Positions 23,049 to 32,260 of a DNA stretch of 36,091 nucleotides are shown here, one piece after another. Position numbers and translations under genes: made by a program. Numbering within the stretch: the stretch's first letter is position 1; each line of letters starts with the position of its first letter. The notes beneath the pieces are model-generated. The model was given only the letters and a program-made list of their open reading frames with translations. It was not told the DNA's origin and made no database searches. Source of the DNA: Cognatilysobacter segetis. Its GTDB lineage: Bacteria > Pseudomonadota > Gammaproteobacteria > Xanthomonadales > Xanthomonadaceae. Location: positions 1 through 36,091 of the forward strand of contig NZ_SMRQ01000031.1 in assembly GCF_004359965.1 (NCBI RefSeq), written 5' to 3'.

Positions 23049-25943
23049 TCAGAACTTGTACTGCACGTCCACGTACCAGAAACGCCACGGCAGGTCGTAG
23101 GTGCCCGCGTCGTAGCCGTTGAGCGAGCAGCTCACGCAGACCGGCGCGTCCTTGCCGAACAGGTTGTTGACGCCCACCGACAGCTTCATGCCCTCCATGC
23201 CGAAGGCGCGGTTCCAGGCCGCCTGCACGTCGTGGTAGGTGGTCGCGCCGAGGCGATTCGTGCCCTCGCCGCTGGGGCAGCCGGTCGCCGGCGTGGTCGC
23301 GGCGTTGCCGCAGTACTCGTCGACCGCGCTGATGTAGCGGATGTCCCAGCCCAGGTTCCAGTCGCCGAGCTTCCAGCCCAGCTGCAGGTTCGACTGCCAC
23401 GACGGGATCGCGCTGTCGCTGACCTCGATGCCGACCGCCTGCTGCGTGGCGTTGCCGTCGATGTCGACCGCGCTGAAGCCGATCGTGTGCGTGGACTGCA
23501 GCGAGGCCGTCAGCTGGCCCCAGTCCATCGGCAGGCTCGCCCAGTTGACCTTCAGGTCGACGCCGCTGGTGGTGATGGTGCCGAGGTTGGCGAGGAAGTC
23601 GGTCGGCGGGTTGAGGTTGCCGCCCGGTCCACGCGTGAAGCCCGAGCACGCCGCCCCGGTGATCGAGCCGTCGTAGCAGCCGTTGAGCAGGGCCTGGATG
23701 TCCGGCGCCTGGATCGCGTCGGTGACCTTGTAGTGGAAGTAGTCGGCCTCGAAGTCGAAGCGCGACGCCCAGCCCGAGACCCAGGCCGGCGACCACACGA
23801 AGCCGACGTTGTAGTTCTTCGACTTCTCCGGCTGCAGGTTGGGGTTGCCGCCCGTGAAGGTGGTGATCTGCGTGTTGGCCTGCTCGAACGTCGGCGACAC
23901 GCCCGCGGCCGTGCAGCGCTGGCGGTACTGCGGTGCGCCGCCGGGGTTGCCGGTCGGGCCGCAGGGATCGACCAGCGTCGCGCCGAACTGCGTCAGGCCG
24001 TACAGCTCGCCGAGGTTCGGCGCGCGGAAGCCCTCGGAGTACGTGCCGCGCACCACGAGGTCCTGGATCGGCTGCCAGCGGACGCCGAACTTGCCGGTCG
24101 TGGCGCCGCCGAACGTCGAGTATTCCGATCGGCGCAGCGCGATGTCGGTGCTCAGGCTCGCCAGCCAAGGCACCAGCATTTCGGCGTACACCTCGTTGAC
24201 GTGGTACGACGCGGAGATCGGCGCGGCGAACGAGTCCTGCGACTCGCCGCTCTGGCGCAGCGGATCGGGATTGAATTCGCCTTCGTAGCGACGATGCTCG
24301 GCGCCGATCGCGAAGCCCGCGTGGCGATCGCCGATGTCGAACAGGTCACCGGTGAGGTTCGCGGTGAACAGGTCGAGGACCTGCTTGCTCGCGTCGCGCT
24401 GGTCGGTGGTGATGTAGTCGAGCATGGCCTGCGTCATCGGGCGCGCCTGCCCGCCGAACAGGTCGAGCGGCACGCAGCCCGGCACCGCGTTGCAGACGTT
24501 GACGTCGCCGAGCGCGAGCTTGAGCTTGGCCACGTTGAAGCCGTTCTGGAAGCGCTGCTCGGCCTTGTTCTCCGAATGCACGTAGTCGAAGTTCCAGTCG
24601 AACGTGCGCGCGCCGGTGCTGAACGCGCCGTCGAAGCCGAGGTTCACGTACCAGGTGTCGACGTCCTGCCGGAAGATGCGCGGGCCGAGTTCGAGCGGGC
24701 GCTTGGTGATCCAGCCGAAGTTCGTGGCCGGATCCAGGGTGATGCCGGTCGGGTTGTACGGGTTGTTCGCCGCGATGACGATCGTGTCCGCGATACCGCC
24801 GGTGCCGGCGAACGGGCCGACGAAGATCGGCTCGGGCGCGGCCTGGTTGGTCGACACGCGGTTGTTGTACAGCGCCTTGGCGTGGAAGGAGAACGCGTCG
24901 CTGATGTCGTAGCGCGTGCTCGCGAACAGCGACTTGCGCTTGCTCGGCGTGAGCAGCAGGTTGTACGGCGCGAAGTTGAAGCGATCCGCACCGCTCCAGT
25001 TGTGGTACGTGCCGGGCGCAGCGGTCGGGTTGCCGCCGTTGTAGTTCGGCAATGCGCCGTTGTTGAGCGTGAGGTCGAACCAGTCGTTGCCGGCGGCGTC
25101 GCAGTAGCCCGGCGTGCCCGGCGTGGCGATGCGCGGATCGCAGAACGTGAAGCGCCCCTGCGGCGTGGCGGAACTGCCCGCGCCGATGCCCGCGCCCGGC
25201 ACCGGCATCGACGACTGCTCCCATTCGCTCGAGCTGATGCCGCGCTGGTCGACGAAGGCCGCGCTGAACACGCCGCTGAAGCGCTCGGTGCTGCCGCCGA
25301 TCGTGATGTCGGCCTCGGTGTCGTCGCCGCCGTGGCCGTAGCTGCCGGCCTTGGCATGCAGCTGCACGCCGTCGAACTTCTTCTTGGTGATGATGTTGAC
25401 CACGCCGGCGATGGCGTCGGAGCCGTAGATGGCCGAGGCGCCGTCCTCGAGCACCTCGATACGGTCGACGATCGCGAGCGGGATGGTGTTGAGGTCCGCG
25501 CTGCCGCTCACGCCCGACGCGGAGGACTCGTTGACCCAGCGGATGCCGTCGACCAGCACCAGCACGCGCTGGCTGCCGAGGTTGCGCAGGTCGACCTGCG
25601 CCGAGCCGGCGCCGATGCCGCCGCCGCTCGCCGGGTAGCCGAAGTTGCCGGACGAGTTGAACTTCGCGTTGAGCGCCTTGCCGCTGGCGGTCAGTTCCTG
25701 CAGGAAGTCGCCGATCGAGGTCGCGCCGCTCTGGTCGATCTGCGCGCGGGTGATCACCGCGACCGGCTGGCTGGTGACCTTGTCGGCCTGGCGGATGCGC
25801 GAACCGGTGACGGTGACCGTGTCGAGCTGGCGGGCCGGGTCGGCGCGGGGCGGCGTCTCCTGCGCGGCGGCGAGGCCGGGGATGGCGACGAGGAGGGACA
25901 ACTGGATGGCTTTCGCCAACGTCTGGCGACGCGGTGCTTTCAT
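23049..25943 (-). CDS. TonB-dependent outer-membrane receptor
   Basis: A 964-residue energy-dependent outer-membrane transporter. A signal peptide ([28 protein letters not shown]) precedes a likely TonB box around [11 protein letters not shown], a plug domain (about 40-180: [28 protein letters not shown]-like block, [16 protein letters not shown]) and a 22-strand barrel ending in aromatic [10 protein letters not shown] with terminal Phe. It belongs to the long Xanthomonas/Caulobacter type rather than the short siderophore type. Several Cys pairs sit in predicted extracellular loops ([26 protein letters not shown]), which would need Dsb proteins. The ligand cannot be inferred: no transporter, sugar or metal gene is next to it. 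GGAGAGAG precedes the start. Confidence 0.95.
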   Translation of the reverse strand: MKAPRRQTLAKAIQLSLLVAIPGLAAAQETPPRADPARQLDTVTVTGSRIRQADKVTSQPVAVITRAQIDQSGATSIGDFLQELTASGKALNAKFNSSGNFGYPASGGGIGAGSAQVDLRNLGSQRVLVLVDGIRWVNESSASGVSGSADLNTIPLAIVDRIEVLEDGASAIYGSDAIAGVVNIITKKKFDGVQLHAKAGSYGHGGDDTEADITIGGSTERFSGVFSAAFVDQRGISSSEWEQSSMPVPGAGIGAGSSATPQGRFTFCDPRIATPGTPGYCDAAGNDWFDLTLNNGALPNYNGGNPTAAPGTYHNWSGADRFNFAPYNLLLTPSKRKSLFASTRYDISDAFSFHAKALYNNRVSTNQAAPEPIFVGPFAGTGGIADTIVIAANNPYNPTGITLDPATNFGWITKRPLELGPRIFRQDVDTWYVNLGFDGAFSTGARTFDWNFDYVHSENKAEQRFQNGFNVAKLKLALGDVNVCNAVPGCVPLDLFGGQARPMTQAMLDYITTDQRDASKQVLDLFTANLTGDLFDIGDRHAGFAIGAEHRRYEGEFNPDPLRQSGESQDSFAAPISASYHVNEVYAEMLVPWLASLSTDIALRRSEYSTFGGATTGKFGVRWQPIQDLVVRGTYSEGFRAPNLGELYGLTQFGATLVDPCGPTGNPGGAPQYRQRCTAAGVSPTFEQANTQITTFTGGNPNLQPEKSKNYNVGFVWSPAWVSGWASRFDFEADYFHYKVTDAIQAPDIQALLNGCYDGSITGAACSGFTRGPGGNLNPPTDFLANLGTITTSGVDLKVNWASLPMDWGQLTASLQSTHTIGFSAVDIDGNATQQAVGIEVSDSAIPSWQSNLQLGWKLGDWNLGWDIRYISAVDEYCGNAATTPATGCPSGEGTNRLGATTYHDVQAAWNRAFGMEGMKLSVGVNNLFGKDAPVCVSCSLNGYDAGTYDLPWRFWYVDVQYKF

Positions 25944-26006
25944 GACTTCTCTCTCCGTAAGAAATGCTCAAGCAGGCCCGCCGCTGTGGTTTTCCTGCGG
26001 CGTGAG

Positions 26007-26038
26007 GCGTTTGTAAACGCTCGGTGAAACGCCCACAA
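26007..26038 (-). promoter_or_regulatory. Promoter and operator-like repeat of the TonB-dependent receptor gene
   Basis: Minus-strand TTGTGG (26038-26033), 17 bases, TACAAA (26015-26010). The -10 lies inside GCGTTT-GT-AAACGC (26007-26020), a 14-base inverted repeat, and a further AAACGC occurs at 26027-26032. A repressor bound there would cover the -10. No regulator gene is nearby. Confidence 0.45.
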
Positions 26039-26039
26039 G

Positions 26040-26066
26040 CGCCGGACTTCAGAATGACTTCCGGCG
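26040..26066. repeat. Inverted repeat in the receptor/transglycosylase divergent region
   Basis: CGCCGGA (26040-26046), 13 bases, TCCGGCG (26060-26066). Inside it GACTTC occurs twice, 11 bases apart. It may be a binding site just upstream of the receptor -35, or chance. Confidence 0.25.
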
Positions 26067-26138
26067 GCCGATAAGCGGCGCTCCCAAGGCCCGCCGACCG
26101 GCGCACGCGGCGACGACAGCGCGTTCAGATCCCGTGGC

Positions 26139-26144
26139 TATAGT
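26139..26144 (+). promoter_or_regulatory. -10 element directly before the transglycosylase start
   Basis: TATAGT ending seven bases before ATG 26151, so the predicted transcription start falls on or beside the A of the start codon: a candidate leaderless message. The -35 region is weak. Confidence 0.4.
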
Positions 26145-26150
26145 CGGCGG

Positions 26151-28226
26151 ATGCGCCTACGTCCCCCGTCGTTGCCGTCGCTCGTTCCCCTCGTGCTCGC
26201 CTGCGCCCTGCCCGCCTGTGCGCAGATGCCGCCTCCGGAAGCGGCCGCGACGGTCGCCCCGCCCGTGGCCCCGGCGATGCCCACCGCACCGGTCAAGGCG
26301 GACCCGCAGCTCGCGCGCGTGCGCGCGGCGATCGCCGCGGCCGAGGCCGGCACGTTCGATGCCGCCGCCAACGCCGACCTGGTGCGCCACCCGCTCTACG
26401 GCTGGATCGAATACGCCGGGTTGCGCCGCGGGCTGCCGTCGCTCGACCGCGCGCGCGCCGATGCCTTCCTGCAGCGCTACGGCGGGCAGGCCGTCGGCGA
26501 AGCGTTCCGTGCGCAGTGGCTGGCCGAGGCCACGCGCCGCCAGGACTGGGCGGCGGTGGACGCAGCCTGGAAGCCGACGATCAAGGACACCGCGCTGCGC
26601 TGCAGCGGGTTGCAGGCCGAGGCCGCGCTGGGCCGCACGAACGCCGACTGGACGCAGCAGGCACAGGCGATCTGGCGTGGCGCGGCCGAGTCGCTGCCAT
26701 CGCAGTGCGACCCGGTGTTCGCGGCGCTCGATGCGCGCGGCGGGCTCACGCCCGAGATGCGCTGGGAGCGTCTCGACAAGGCCGCCGAGGCCTGGCAGCC
26801 GGCGGTCATGCGCGCGGCGGCGAAAGGCCTGCCCGCGCCCGACGCCGCGCTCGCCAACGACTACGCCGCGTTCGTCGAGGCCCTCAACGACCGCGCGCTG
26901 TCGTGGCCGAAGACCGAGCGCAGCCGCCGCATCGCCTCCTACGGTCTCGCCCGCTACGCCAAGTCGGTGCCGCAGGACGCGCAGGCGCAGCTCGCCAAGT
27001 TCGGCCCCGCGCTCGGCTTCACCGACGTCGAGCGGGGCCGCGTGCTGTACCAGTCAGCGCTGTGGACCGCGTCGTCGTACGAGCCGGGTTCCGCGCAGCG
27101 CCTCGCCGCGGTGCCCGAAGCGTCGTATGACGACCGCCTGCGCGAATGGCGCGCGCGCGAAGCGATCGCGCGTTCGGACTGGGCGGCCGCGCTCGCGGCG
27201 ATCCGCAGGATGCCCTCGCCGCAGCACGACGATTCGCGTTGGCAGTACCTCGAAGGCCGCATGGCGGAAATGCTCGGCGACCGCGAAGGCGCGCAGCGCG
27301 CGTATCGCACCGCCGCGGCGAAGCCCGAGTTCCACGGCTTCCTCGCCGCCGACCGCCTCGGCCAGCCGTACACGCTGTGTCCGTGGATTCCCGGCGATTC
27401 CCCGGCGATGCGCGCGTCGGTGGAACGCGATCCGGCGCTGCAGCGCGCACTGCTGCTGTACGACATCGATCGCGACGGCTGGGCGGTCGCCGAATGGAAC
27501 GACGCGCTCTCGCGTTTCGATGCGAGCCGTCGTATCGCCGCGGTGGACCTCGCGCAACGCCACGGCTGGTTCGACCGCGCGGTGTTCTCGCTCGGCAAGG
27601 AAGATCCGGAGGAACTGCGGCTCTACACGCTGCGCTTTCCGATCCACCACGAAGCGACGATCCGTCGCGAGGCGTTGAAGAACGGCCTCGATCCGGCCTG
27701 GGTCGCGGCCGAGATCCGCGCCGAGAGCGTGTTCAATCCGGACGCACGCTCCGGCGCGAACGCGATCGGCCTGATGCAGCTGATCCCGTCCACCGGCGCG
27801 TCGATGGCGGCCAAGACGGGCCTGCCGTGGAACGGCGAGCAGGGCCTGTACGACCCGGAGACCAGCATCGTGCTCGGCACCGCCTACCTGCGGCAGCTGC
27901 TCGACGGCTACGGCGAGGGCAAGCCCTACTTCACGCTGGCCGGCTACAACGCGGGCCCGGCGCCGCTGGCGCGCTGGAAGTCGCAGCGTCCGGGGATGGA
28001 GCCCGATCTCTGGATCGAGACGATCACGTACAAGGAAACGCGCGACTACGTCGCCCGCGTGCTCGCCTTCAGCGTGCTCTACGACTGGCGCATGACCGGC
28101 AACGCGCTGCGCGTGAGCGATCGACTGCGCGGCGCGTTCGACGGGCAGCGCACGTCGTTCACGTGCCCGCTGGCGACCACGCCGCCCGCGCCGCAGCCGC
28201 TGAAGCCCGCCGCGCGCCGCGGCTGA
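26151..28226 (+). CDS. slt: Soluble-type lytic murein transglycosylase
   Basis: Cleaves the glycan strands of peptidoglycan between MurNAc and GlcNAc with formation of 1,6-anhydroMurNAc, in the periplasm. The 691-residue protein has an N-terminal signal sequence (LPSLVPLVLACALPACAQ, possibly a lipobox at C24), a long alpha-superhelical region (about 50-490) as in Slt70, and a C-terminal SLT domain (about 510-650): catalytic E525 in EIRAESVFNPDARSGA, then IGLMQLIPSTG, a YDPETSIVLGTAYLRQLLDGYG block and LAGYNAGPAPLARW. About 45 residues of Pro/Ala follow each end. It starts right behind a TATAGT. The PH-domain and CCA-enzyme genes follow closely and may be cotranscribed. Confidence 0.95.
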   Translation: MRLRPPSLPSLVPLVLACALPACAQMPPPEAAATVAPPVAPAMPTAPVKADPQLARVRAAIAAAEAGTFDAAANADLVRHPLYGWIEYAGLRRGLPSLDRARADAFLQRYGGQAVGEAFRAQWLAEATRRQDWAAVDAAWKPTIKDTALRCSGLQAEAALGRTNADWTQQAQAIWRGAAESLPSQCDPVFAALDARGGLTPEMRWERLDKAAEAWQPAVMRAAAKGLPAPDAALANDYAAFVEALNDRALSWPKTERSRRIASYGLARYAKSVPQDAQAQLAKFGPALGFTDVERGRVLYQSALWTASSYEPGSAQRLAAVPEASYDDRLREWRAREAIARSDWAAALAAIRRMPSPQHDDSRWQYLEGRMAEMLGDREGAQRAYRTAAAKPEFHGFLAADRLGQPYTLCPWIPGDSPAMRASVERDPALQRALLLYDIDRDGWAVAEWNDALSRFDASRRIAAVDLAQRHGWFDRAVFSLGKEDPEELRLYTLRFPIHHEATIRREALKNGLDPAWVAAEIRAESVFNPDARSGANAIGLMQLIPSTGASMAAKTGLPWNGEQGLYDPETSIVLGTAYLRQLLDGYGEGKPYFTLAGYNAGPAPLARWKSQRPGMEPDLWIETITYKETRDYVARVLAFSVLYDWRMTGNALRVSDRLRGAFDGQRTSFTCPLATTPPAPQPLKPAARRG

Positions 28227-28262
28227 GGCATCCTTGGCGCCTTCGACACCGCGGAGACCGCC

Positions 28263-28637
28263 ATGGGACTGCTCGACACGCTGCTCGGCCACGCCGGCGA
28301 GAAGGACATCGCCGGGCTGCACGAGGAATTCGGCCCGCTGCTCGCGCAGGGTGAAGCGCTGCAGCGCGCGTTCGGTTTCGTGCGCGACCTGATCGTCTTC
28401 ACCGATCGCCGCATGATCATCGTCGACAAGCAGGGCGTGACCGGTCGCAAGACGAGTTATCTGAGCATCCCGTACCGCGCGATCGTGATGTATTCGATCG
28501 AGACCGCCGGCCACTTCGATCTCGACAGCGACCTGAAGATCTGGGTCTCGAGCCAGCCCGAGCCGATCACGCGATCGCTCGGCCGTGGCGCAGGCGCGCG
28601 CGACATCATCGCGATCCTCGCGCAGGCCACGCGCTGA
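28263..28637 (+). CDS. Bacterial PH-domain protein (bPH_1 type)
   Basis: A 124-residue cytoplasmic protein that is almost entirely one bacterial pleckstrin-homology domain: a helical start ([24 protein letters not shown]), a strand-rich core ([52 protein letters not shown]) and a final helix. The core pattern '[11 protein letters not shown]...K..Y.SIPY' is typical of the family. Its role is unknown; members form oligomeric rings but no general activity is established. GGAG lies upstream. It begins 36 bases after slt and ends two bases before cca, so it is probably cotranscribed with cca. Confidence 0.9.
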   Translation: MGLLDTLLGHAGEKDIAGLHEEFGPLLAQGEALQRAFGFVRDLIVFTDRRMIIVDKQGVTGRKTSYLSIPYRAIVMYSIETAGHFDLDSDLKIWVSSQPEPITRSLGRGAGARDIIAILAQATR

Positions 28638-28639
28638 GC

Positions 28640-29884
28640 ATGCAGGTCTACCTCGTCGGGGGCGCGGTCCGCGATCCGCTGCTCGGCGTCGAGCCGGGCG
28701 ATCGCGACTTCGTCGTCGTCGGCGCCACGCCGCAGCAGATGCTCGACGCCGGCTACAAGCCGGTTGGCCGCGACTTCCCGGTGTTCCTGCATCCCGTCAC
28801 CGGCGAGGAGTACGCACTCGCCCGCACCGAACGCAAGTCCGGGCGCGGCTACCGCGGCTTCGTCGTCGATGCCGATCCCTCGGTGACGCTGGAGGAGGAC
28901 CTGCAGCGCCGCGACTTCACCGTCAATGCGATCGCGCGCATCGTGCGCGAGGACGGCGCGGCCGGCGACATCGTCGACCCGCTGGGCGGCGTTCGCGATC
29001 TCGAGGCGCGCGTGCTGCGCCACGTCGGCCCGGCCTTCGTCGAGGATCCGCTGCGCGTGCTGCGTGCGGCGCGGTTCATGGCGCGGCTGGCGCCGATGGG
29101 CTTCACCGTCGCGCCGGAAACGATGGCGCTGATGCGGACGATGGCCGACTCGGGCGAACTCGCCGAGCTCACGCCCGAGCGCGTCTGGCAGGAGCTGCGC
29201 CGCAGCGTCGCCAGCGCGGCGCCGTCCGCCTTCCTGCGCACGCTGCACGACGCGGGTGCGCTCGGCGCGGTCCTGCCTGAGGTCGAGGCACTCTACGGCG
29301 TGCCGCAACGCGCGGAATACCACCCGGAAGTCGACACCGGCGTGCACGTGGAGATGGTCTGCGACATGGCCGCGCGGCTCGCACCCGGTGACGACGTGAT
29401 CGGCTTCGCCGCGCTGGTGCATGACCTCGGCAAGGCCTGCACGCCCGCCGACGTGCTGCCCAAGCACATCGGCCACGAGCAGGCGGGGCTAGCGCCGCTG
29501 CGCGCGCTGTGCGACCGCCTGAAGGTGCCGACCGCGCACCGCCAGCTCGCGGTCGCCGTCTGTCGCGAGCACCTCAACGTGCACCGCTTCGACGACCTGC
29601 GCGCATCGACCGTGCACGACCTGTTGCAGCGCTGCGACGGCTTCCGCCAGCCCGCACGCATCGCGCAGCTGGCGCTCGCCTGCGAGGCCGACAAGCGCGG
29701 CCGCCTCGGGCTGGAGGACGTGCCGTATCCCCAGGGCGCGGCGCTGGTCGCGGCGCTCGACGCCGCACGCGCGGTGCGTGCCGACGCGGTCGCGGCCGAA
29801 GGCTTGCAGGGTCCGGCGCTCGGCGAAGCGCTGCGCCGCGCGCGCATCCAGGCGATCGCGCGCGCGACGGGAAAGCGCCCCTGA
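28640..29884 (+). CDS. cca: Multifunctional CCA-adding tRNA nucleotidyltransferase
   Basis: Adds or repairs the 3' CCA end of tRNA from CTP and ATP. The 414-residue class II enzyme begins with YLVGGAVRD and the catalytic pair D21-x-D23 (GDRDFVVV), followed by [15 protein letters not shown], the [11 protein letters not shown]-type motif ([12 protein letters not shown]) and RVLRAARF. Residues about 225-340 carry an HD domain with H261-D262 in LVHDLGK, as in the gammaproteobacterial Cca that also has phosphodiesterase/phosphatase activity. It starts two bases after the PH-domain gene, probably coupled to it. About 80 bases separate it from the cyclic-di-GMP gene, with no clear terminator. Confidence 0.97.
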   Translation: MQVYLVGGAVRDPLLGVEPGDRDFVVVGATPQQMLDAGYKPVGRDFPVFLHPVTGEEYALARTERKSGRGYRGFVVDADPSVTLEEDLQRRDFTVNAIARIVREDGAAGDIVDPLGGVRDLEARVLRHVGPAFVEDPLRVLRAARFMARLAPMGFTVAPETMALMRTMADSGELAELTPERVWQELRRSVASAAPSAFLRTLHDAGALGAVLPEVEALYGVPQRAEYHPEVDTGVHVEMVCDMAARLAPGDDVIGFAALVHDLGKACTPADVLPKHIGHEQAGLAPLRALCDRLKVPTAHRQLAVAVCREHLNVHRFDDLRASTVHDLLQRCDGFRQPARIAQLALACEADKRGRLGLEDVPYPQGAALVAALDAARAVRADAVAAEGLQGPALGEALRRARIQAIARATGKRP

Positions 29885-29962
29885 ACAGCGCACCGCGCCC
29901 GCAGCCTGCGTCGCGCGCGCTCCGCGCCCGCGCTCAAGCCCGCGGGCCGGCGGGTCGTTAAC

Positions 29963-32245
29963 GTGGCCATGGAGCCCGTGCCGCCAGCCGCGTCCGCGCC
30001 GGTGCCGCCGGACTGGGCATCGCTGCTGCAGGCCGACGGCATGCACGCACTCGCCGCGCGCCTCGATGCCTGCGGCGACCTGCCGCCGGGCACCACGCTC
30101 GCGTGGTCGGTGGCGCCGGCTGCGCCGGTGCAGGTCGCGCCGAGACCCGCCGTCGTCCCGCTGGACGCGCACGCGCTGGCGTCGCTGCCGTCCGGCACGT
30201 CCGCACCGCTCGGCGGCAACGCGATCGCGAGCAAGCTGGCCGGCGACGACACGGCCTGGGCGGTGCTGGTCGCGACGGCGGACCTGGCGCTCGACGCAGC
30301 CACGTGGCGCCCGTTCGTCGCCAACGCGCTCGAGAAGGACCGCCTGCGCCAGGCCGTCGCCAGCCTCGAGCAGGCCGAGCGCGTGCAGCGCGCGCTGTAC
30401 GAGATCACCGAGATGGCGGGCTCGGACCTCGACATGCCGGCCATGCTCGCCGGCCTGCACCGCATCGTCGGCCGGCTGATGGAGGCCGAGAACTTCTTCA
30501 TCGCGCTGTACGACGCGGACAGCGACTCGATCCGCGTCATCTATTTCGCCGACACCGCCGACGAGGACTGGCAGGACCCCGATGCGATCGATCCGATGTC
30601 GCAGATCGAGGGCAGCCTGACCTGGCACCTGATCCGCGGCGCGCAGCCGCTGATGGGCGCCACCGAGGTGCTGTACCGGCAGCTGTCCGGGCCGCTGTCG
30701 GTGATCGGCCCGGGCGCGGCGGACTGGCTCGGCGTGCCGGTCAGCAGCGGTGGACGCGTGCGCGCGGCGCTGGTGGTGCAGAGCTACGAGCGCGCCGGGG
30801 TGTACACGCCGGTGGAGCGCGAGCTGCTGGCCTACGTGGGCACGCACATCGTCACCGCGATCGATCGCAAGCATGCGTTCGCCCGGCTCGAACAGCAGCG
30901 CCGCGAACTCGCGCAGCAGATCGAGGTGCGCCAGTACGTCGAGCAGCGCCTGCAGCACGAGGTGATGCACGACGCGCTGACCGGCCTGCCCAACCGCGCC
31001 TACCTGCGCGAGCACCTGGCGCGCGCGATGGCCACGCAGGCGCGCGATCCCACGCAGCGGTTCGCCGTGCTGTTCCTCGACCTCGACCGCTTCAAGGTGA
31101 TCAACGACAGCGTCGGGCACCTGGTGGGCGACGAACTGCTCCGCACCGTCGCGCGGCGCTTCTCGGACTGCCTGCGCCCGCCGGACATCGTCGCGCGCCT
31201 CGGCGGCGACGAGTTCGCGGTGATCATGCACGGCGTCGACGGCAGCGACGGGCCCGTGCGCCTGGCGCAGCGGCTCATCGAATCGCTGCGCGAGCCGGTG
31301 CGCGTGGACGACAAGGAACTCTTCAGCGGCGCCAGCGTGGGCATCGCGCTGAGCAGCCCGTCGCATACCGCGCCCGAGGAACTGCTGCGCGATGCCGACA
31401 TCGCGATGTACCGGGTCAAGGAAAAGGGCCGCGGCGGCTTCGAGCTGTTCGACGAACGCCTGCACCGGCAGGCCATGGACCTGCTGGCGATGGAGGGCGA
31501 CCTGCGGCTCGCGCTCGCGCGGGGCGAATGCCTGCCCTACTTCCAGCCGGTGGTGCGTCTCGCCGACGGCGAGGTGGCCGGCTACGAGGCGCTGATGCGC
31601 TGGCGCCATCCGGTGCGCGGCGTCCTGGCGCCCGGCGCATTCCTTCGCGTCGCCGAGGCGGGCGGCATGCTCGAGGCGCTGGACTGGCAGCTCTACGAAT
31701 CGGTCTGCCGCGCGGTGCCGACGCTGCTGCGCGACGACCAGTACGTGCACCTCAACGTGTCGCCGCGGCATTTCCTCGCGGGCGACCTCGACGCGCGGCT
31801 GCTCGCGCTGCTGCAGCGGCACGGCGTGCGGCCGTCGCAGGTGCGCATCGAGATCACGGAAGACGCCCTGATCGACAATCCCGAGCGCGTCGGCGCGTGC
31901 ATCGACCGCCTGCGCGCGGCCGGCGTATTCACCGCCCTCGACGACTTCGGCACCGGCTACTCGTCGATGAGCTACCTGCACCGCTTCCGCTTCCACACGA
32001 TCAAGCTCGACCGCTCGTTCATCACCGGGCTCGTGCCCGGCGCGACGTCGGTGGCCTCGTCGGTGGTGCGCGCGGTGATCGACCTCTCCCATGCACTGGG
32101 CATGGACGTGGTCGCCGAAGGCATCGAAACCGGCGACGAACGCGCGGCGGTCGCGGAGCTGGGCTGCGTGTTCGGCCAGGGCTACCTGTTCGCGCGGCCG
32201 GCGCCCACGGAGGCGTGCATCGCGGCGGTCGACGCCGAGGCCTAG
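29963..32245 (+). CDS. GAF-GGDEF-EAL protein, cyclic-di-GMP synthase/phosphodiesterase
   Basis: A 760-residue, apparently cytoplasmic signalling protein. The first about 130 residues are Ala/Pro-rich and unrecognised; then a GAF-like sensor (about 145-310), a coiled-coil (ARLEQQRRELAQQIEVRQYVEQRLQHE), a GGDEF domain and an EAL domain. GGDEF is intact at 414-418, with a product-inhibition site RxxD (RPPD) at 405-408. EAL is also intact: E542-A-L, LNVSPRHF, EITEDAL, DDFGTGYSS, KLDRSF, AEGIET and FGQGYLF. So both synthesis and hydrolysis of cyclic-di-GMP are possible. The start is GTG 29963 or ATG 29969; neither has a good ribosome-binding site. No transmembrane helix is visible. It converges with rodA, 15 bases between stops. 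Confidence 0.93.
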   Translation: MAMEPVPPAASAPVPPDWASLLQADGMHALAARLDACGDLPPGTTLAWSVAPAAPVQVAPRPAVVPLDAHALASLPSGTSAPLGGNAIASKLAGDDTAWAVLVATADLALDAATWRPFVANALEKDRLRQAVASLEQAERVQRALYEITEMAGSDLDMPAMLAGLHRIVGRLMEAENFFIALYDADSDSIRVIYFADTADEDWQDPDAIDPMSQIEGSLTWHLIRGAQPLMGATEVLYRQLSGPLSVIGPGAADWLGVPVSSGGRVRAALVVQSYERAGVYTPVERELLAYVGTHIVTAIDRKHAFARLEQQRRELAQQIEVRQYVEQRLQHEVMHDALTGLPNRAYLREHLARAMATQARDPTQRFAVLFLDLDRFKVINDSVGHLVGDELLRTVARRFSDCLRPPDIVARLGGDEFAVIMHGVDGSDGPVRLAQRLIESLREPVRVDDKELFSGASVGIALSSPSHTAPEELLRDADIAMYRVKEKGRGGFELFDERLHRQAMDLLAMEGDLRLALARGECLPYFQPVVRLADGEVAGYEALMRWRHPVRGVLAPGAFLRVAEAGGMLEALDWQLYESVCRAVPTLLRDDQYVHLNVSPRHFLAGDLDARLLALLQRHGVRPSQVRIEITEDALIDNPERVGACIDRLRAAGVFTALDDFGTGYSSMSYLHRFRFHTIKLDRSFITGLVPGATSVASSVVRAVIDLSHALGMDVVAEGIETGDERAAVAELGCVFGQGYLFARPAPTEACIAAVDAEA

Positions 32246-32260
32246 CCGCGCCGTCGTGCG

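Noticed and set aside
23022-26027. A 1,001-codon open frame on the plus strand opposite the TonB-dependent receptor
   Set aside because: Its composition is Arg/Val/Ala/Glu-rich and typical of an antisense shadow; it crosses the receptor terminator region and has no recognisable family.
29489-32092. An 867-codon minus-strand frame opposite cca and the GGDEF-EAL gene
   Set aside because: Shadow frame with low-complexity Arg/Ala/Val content; both genes on the other strand have intact motifs.
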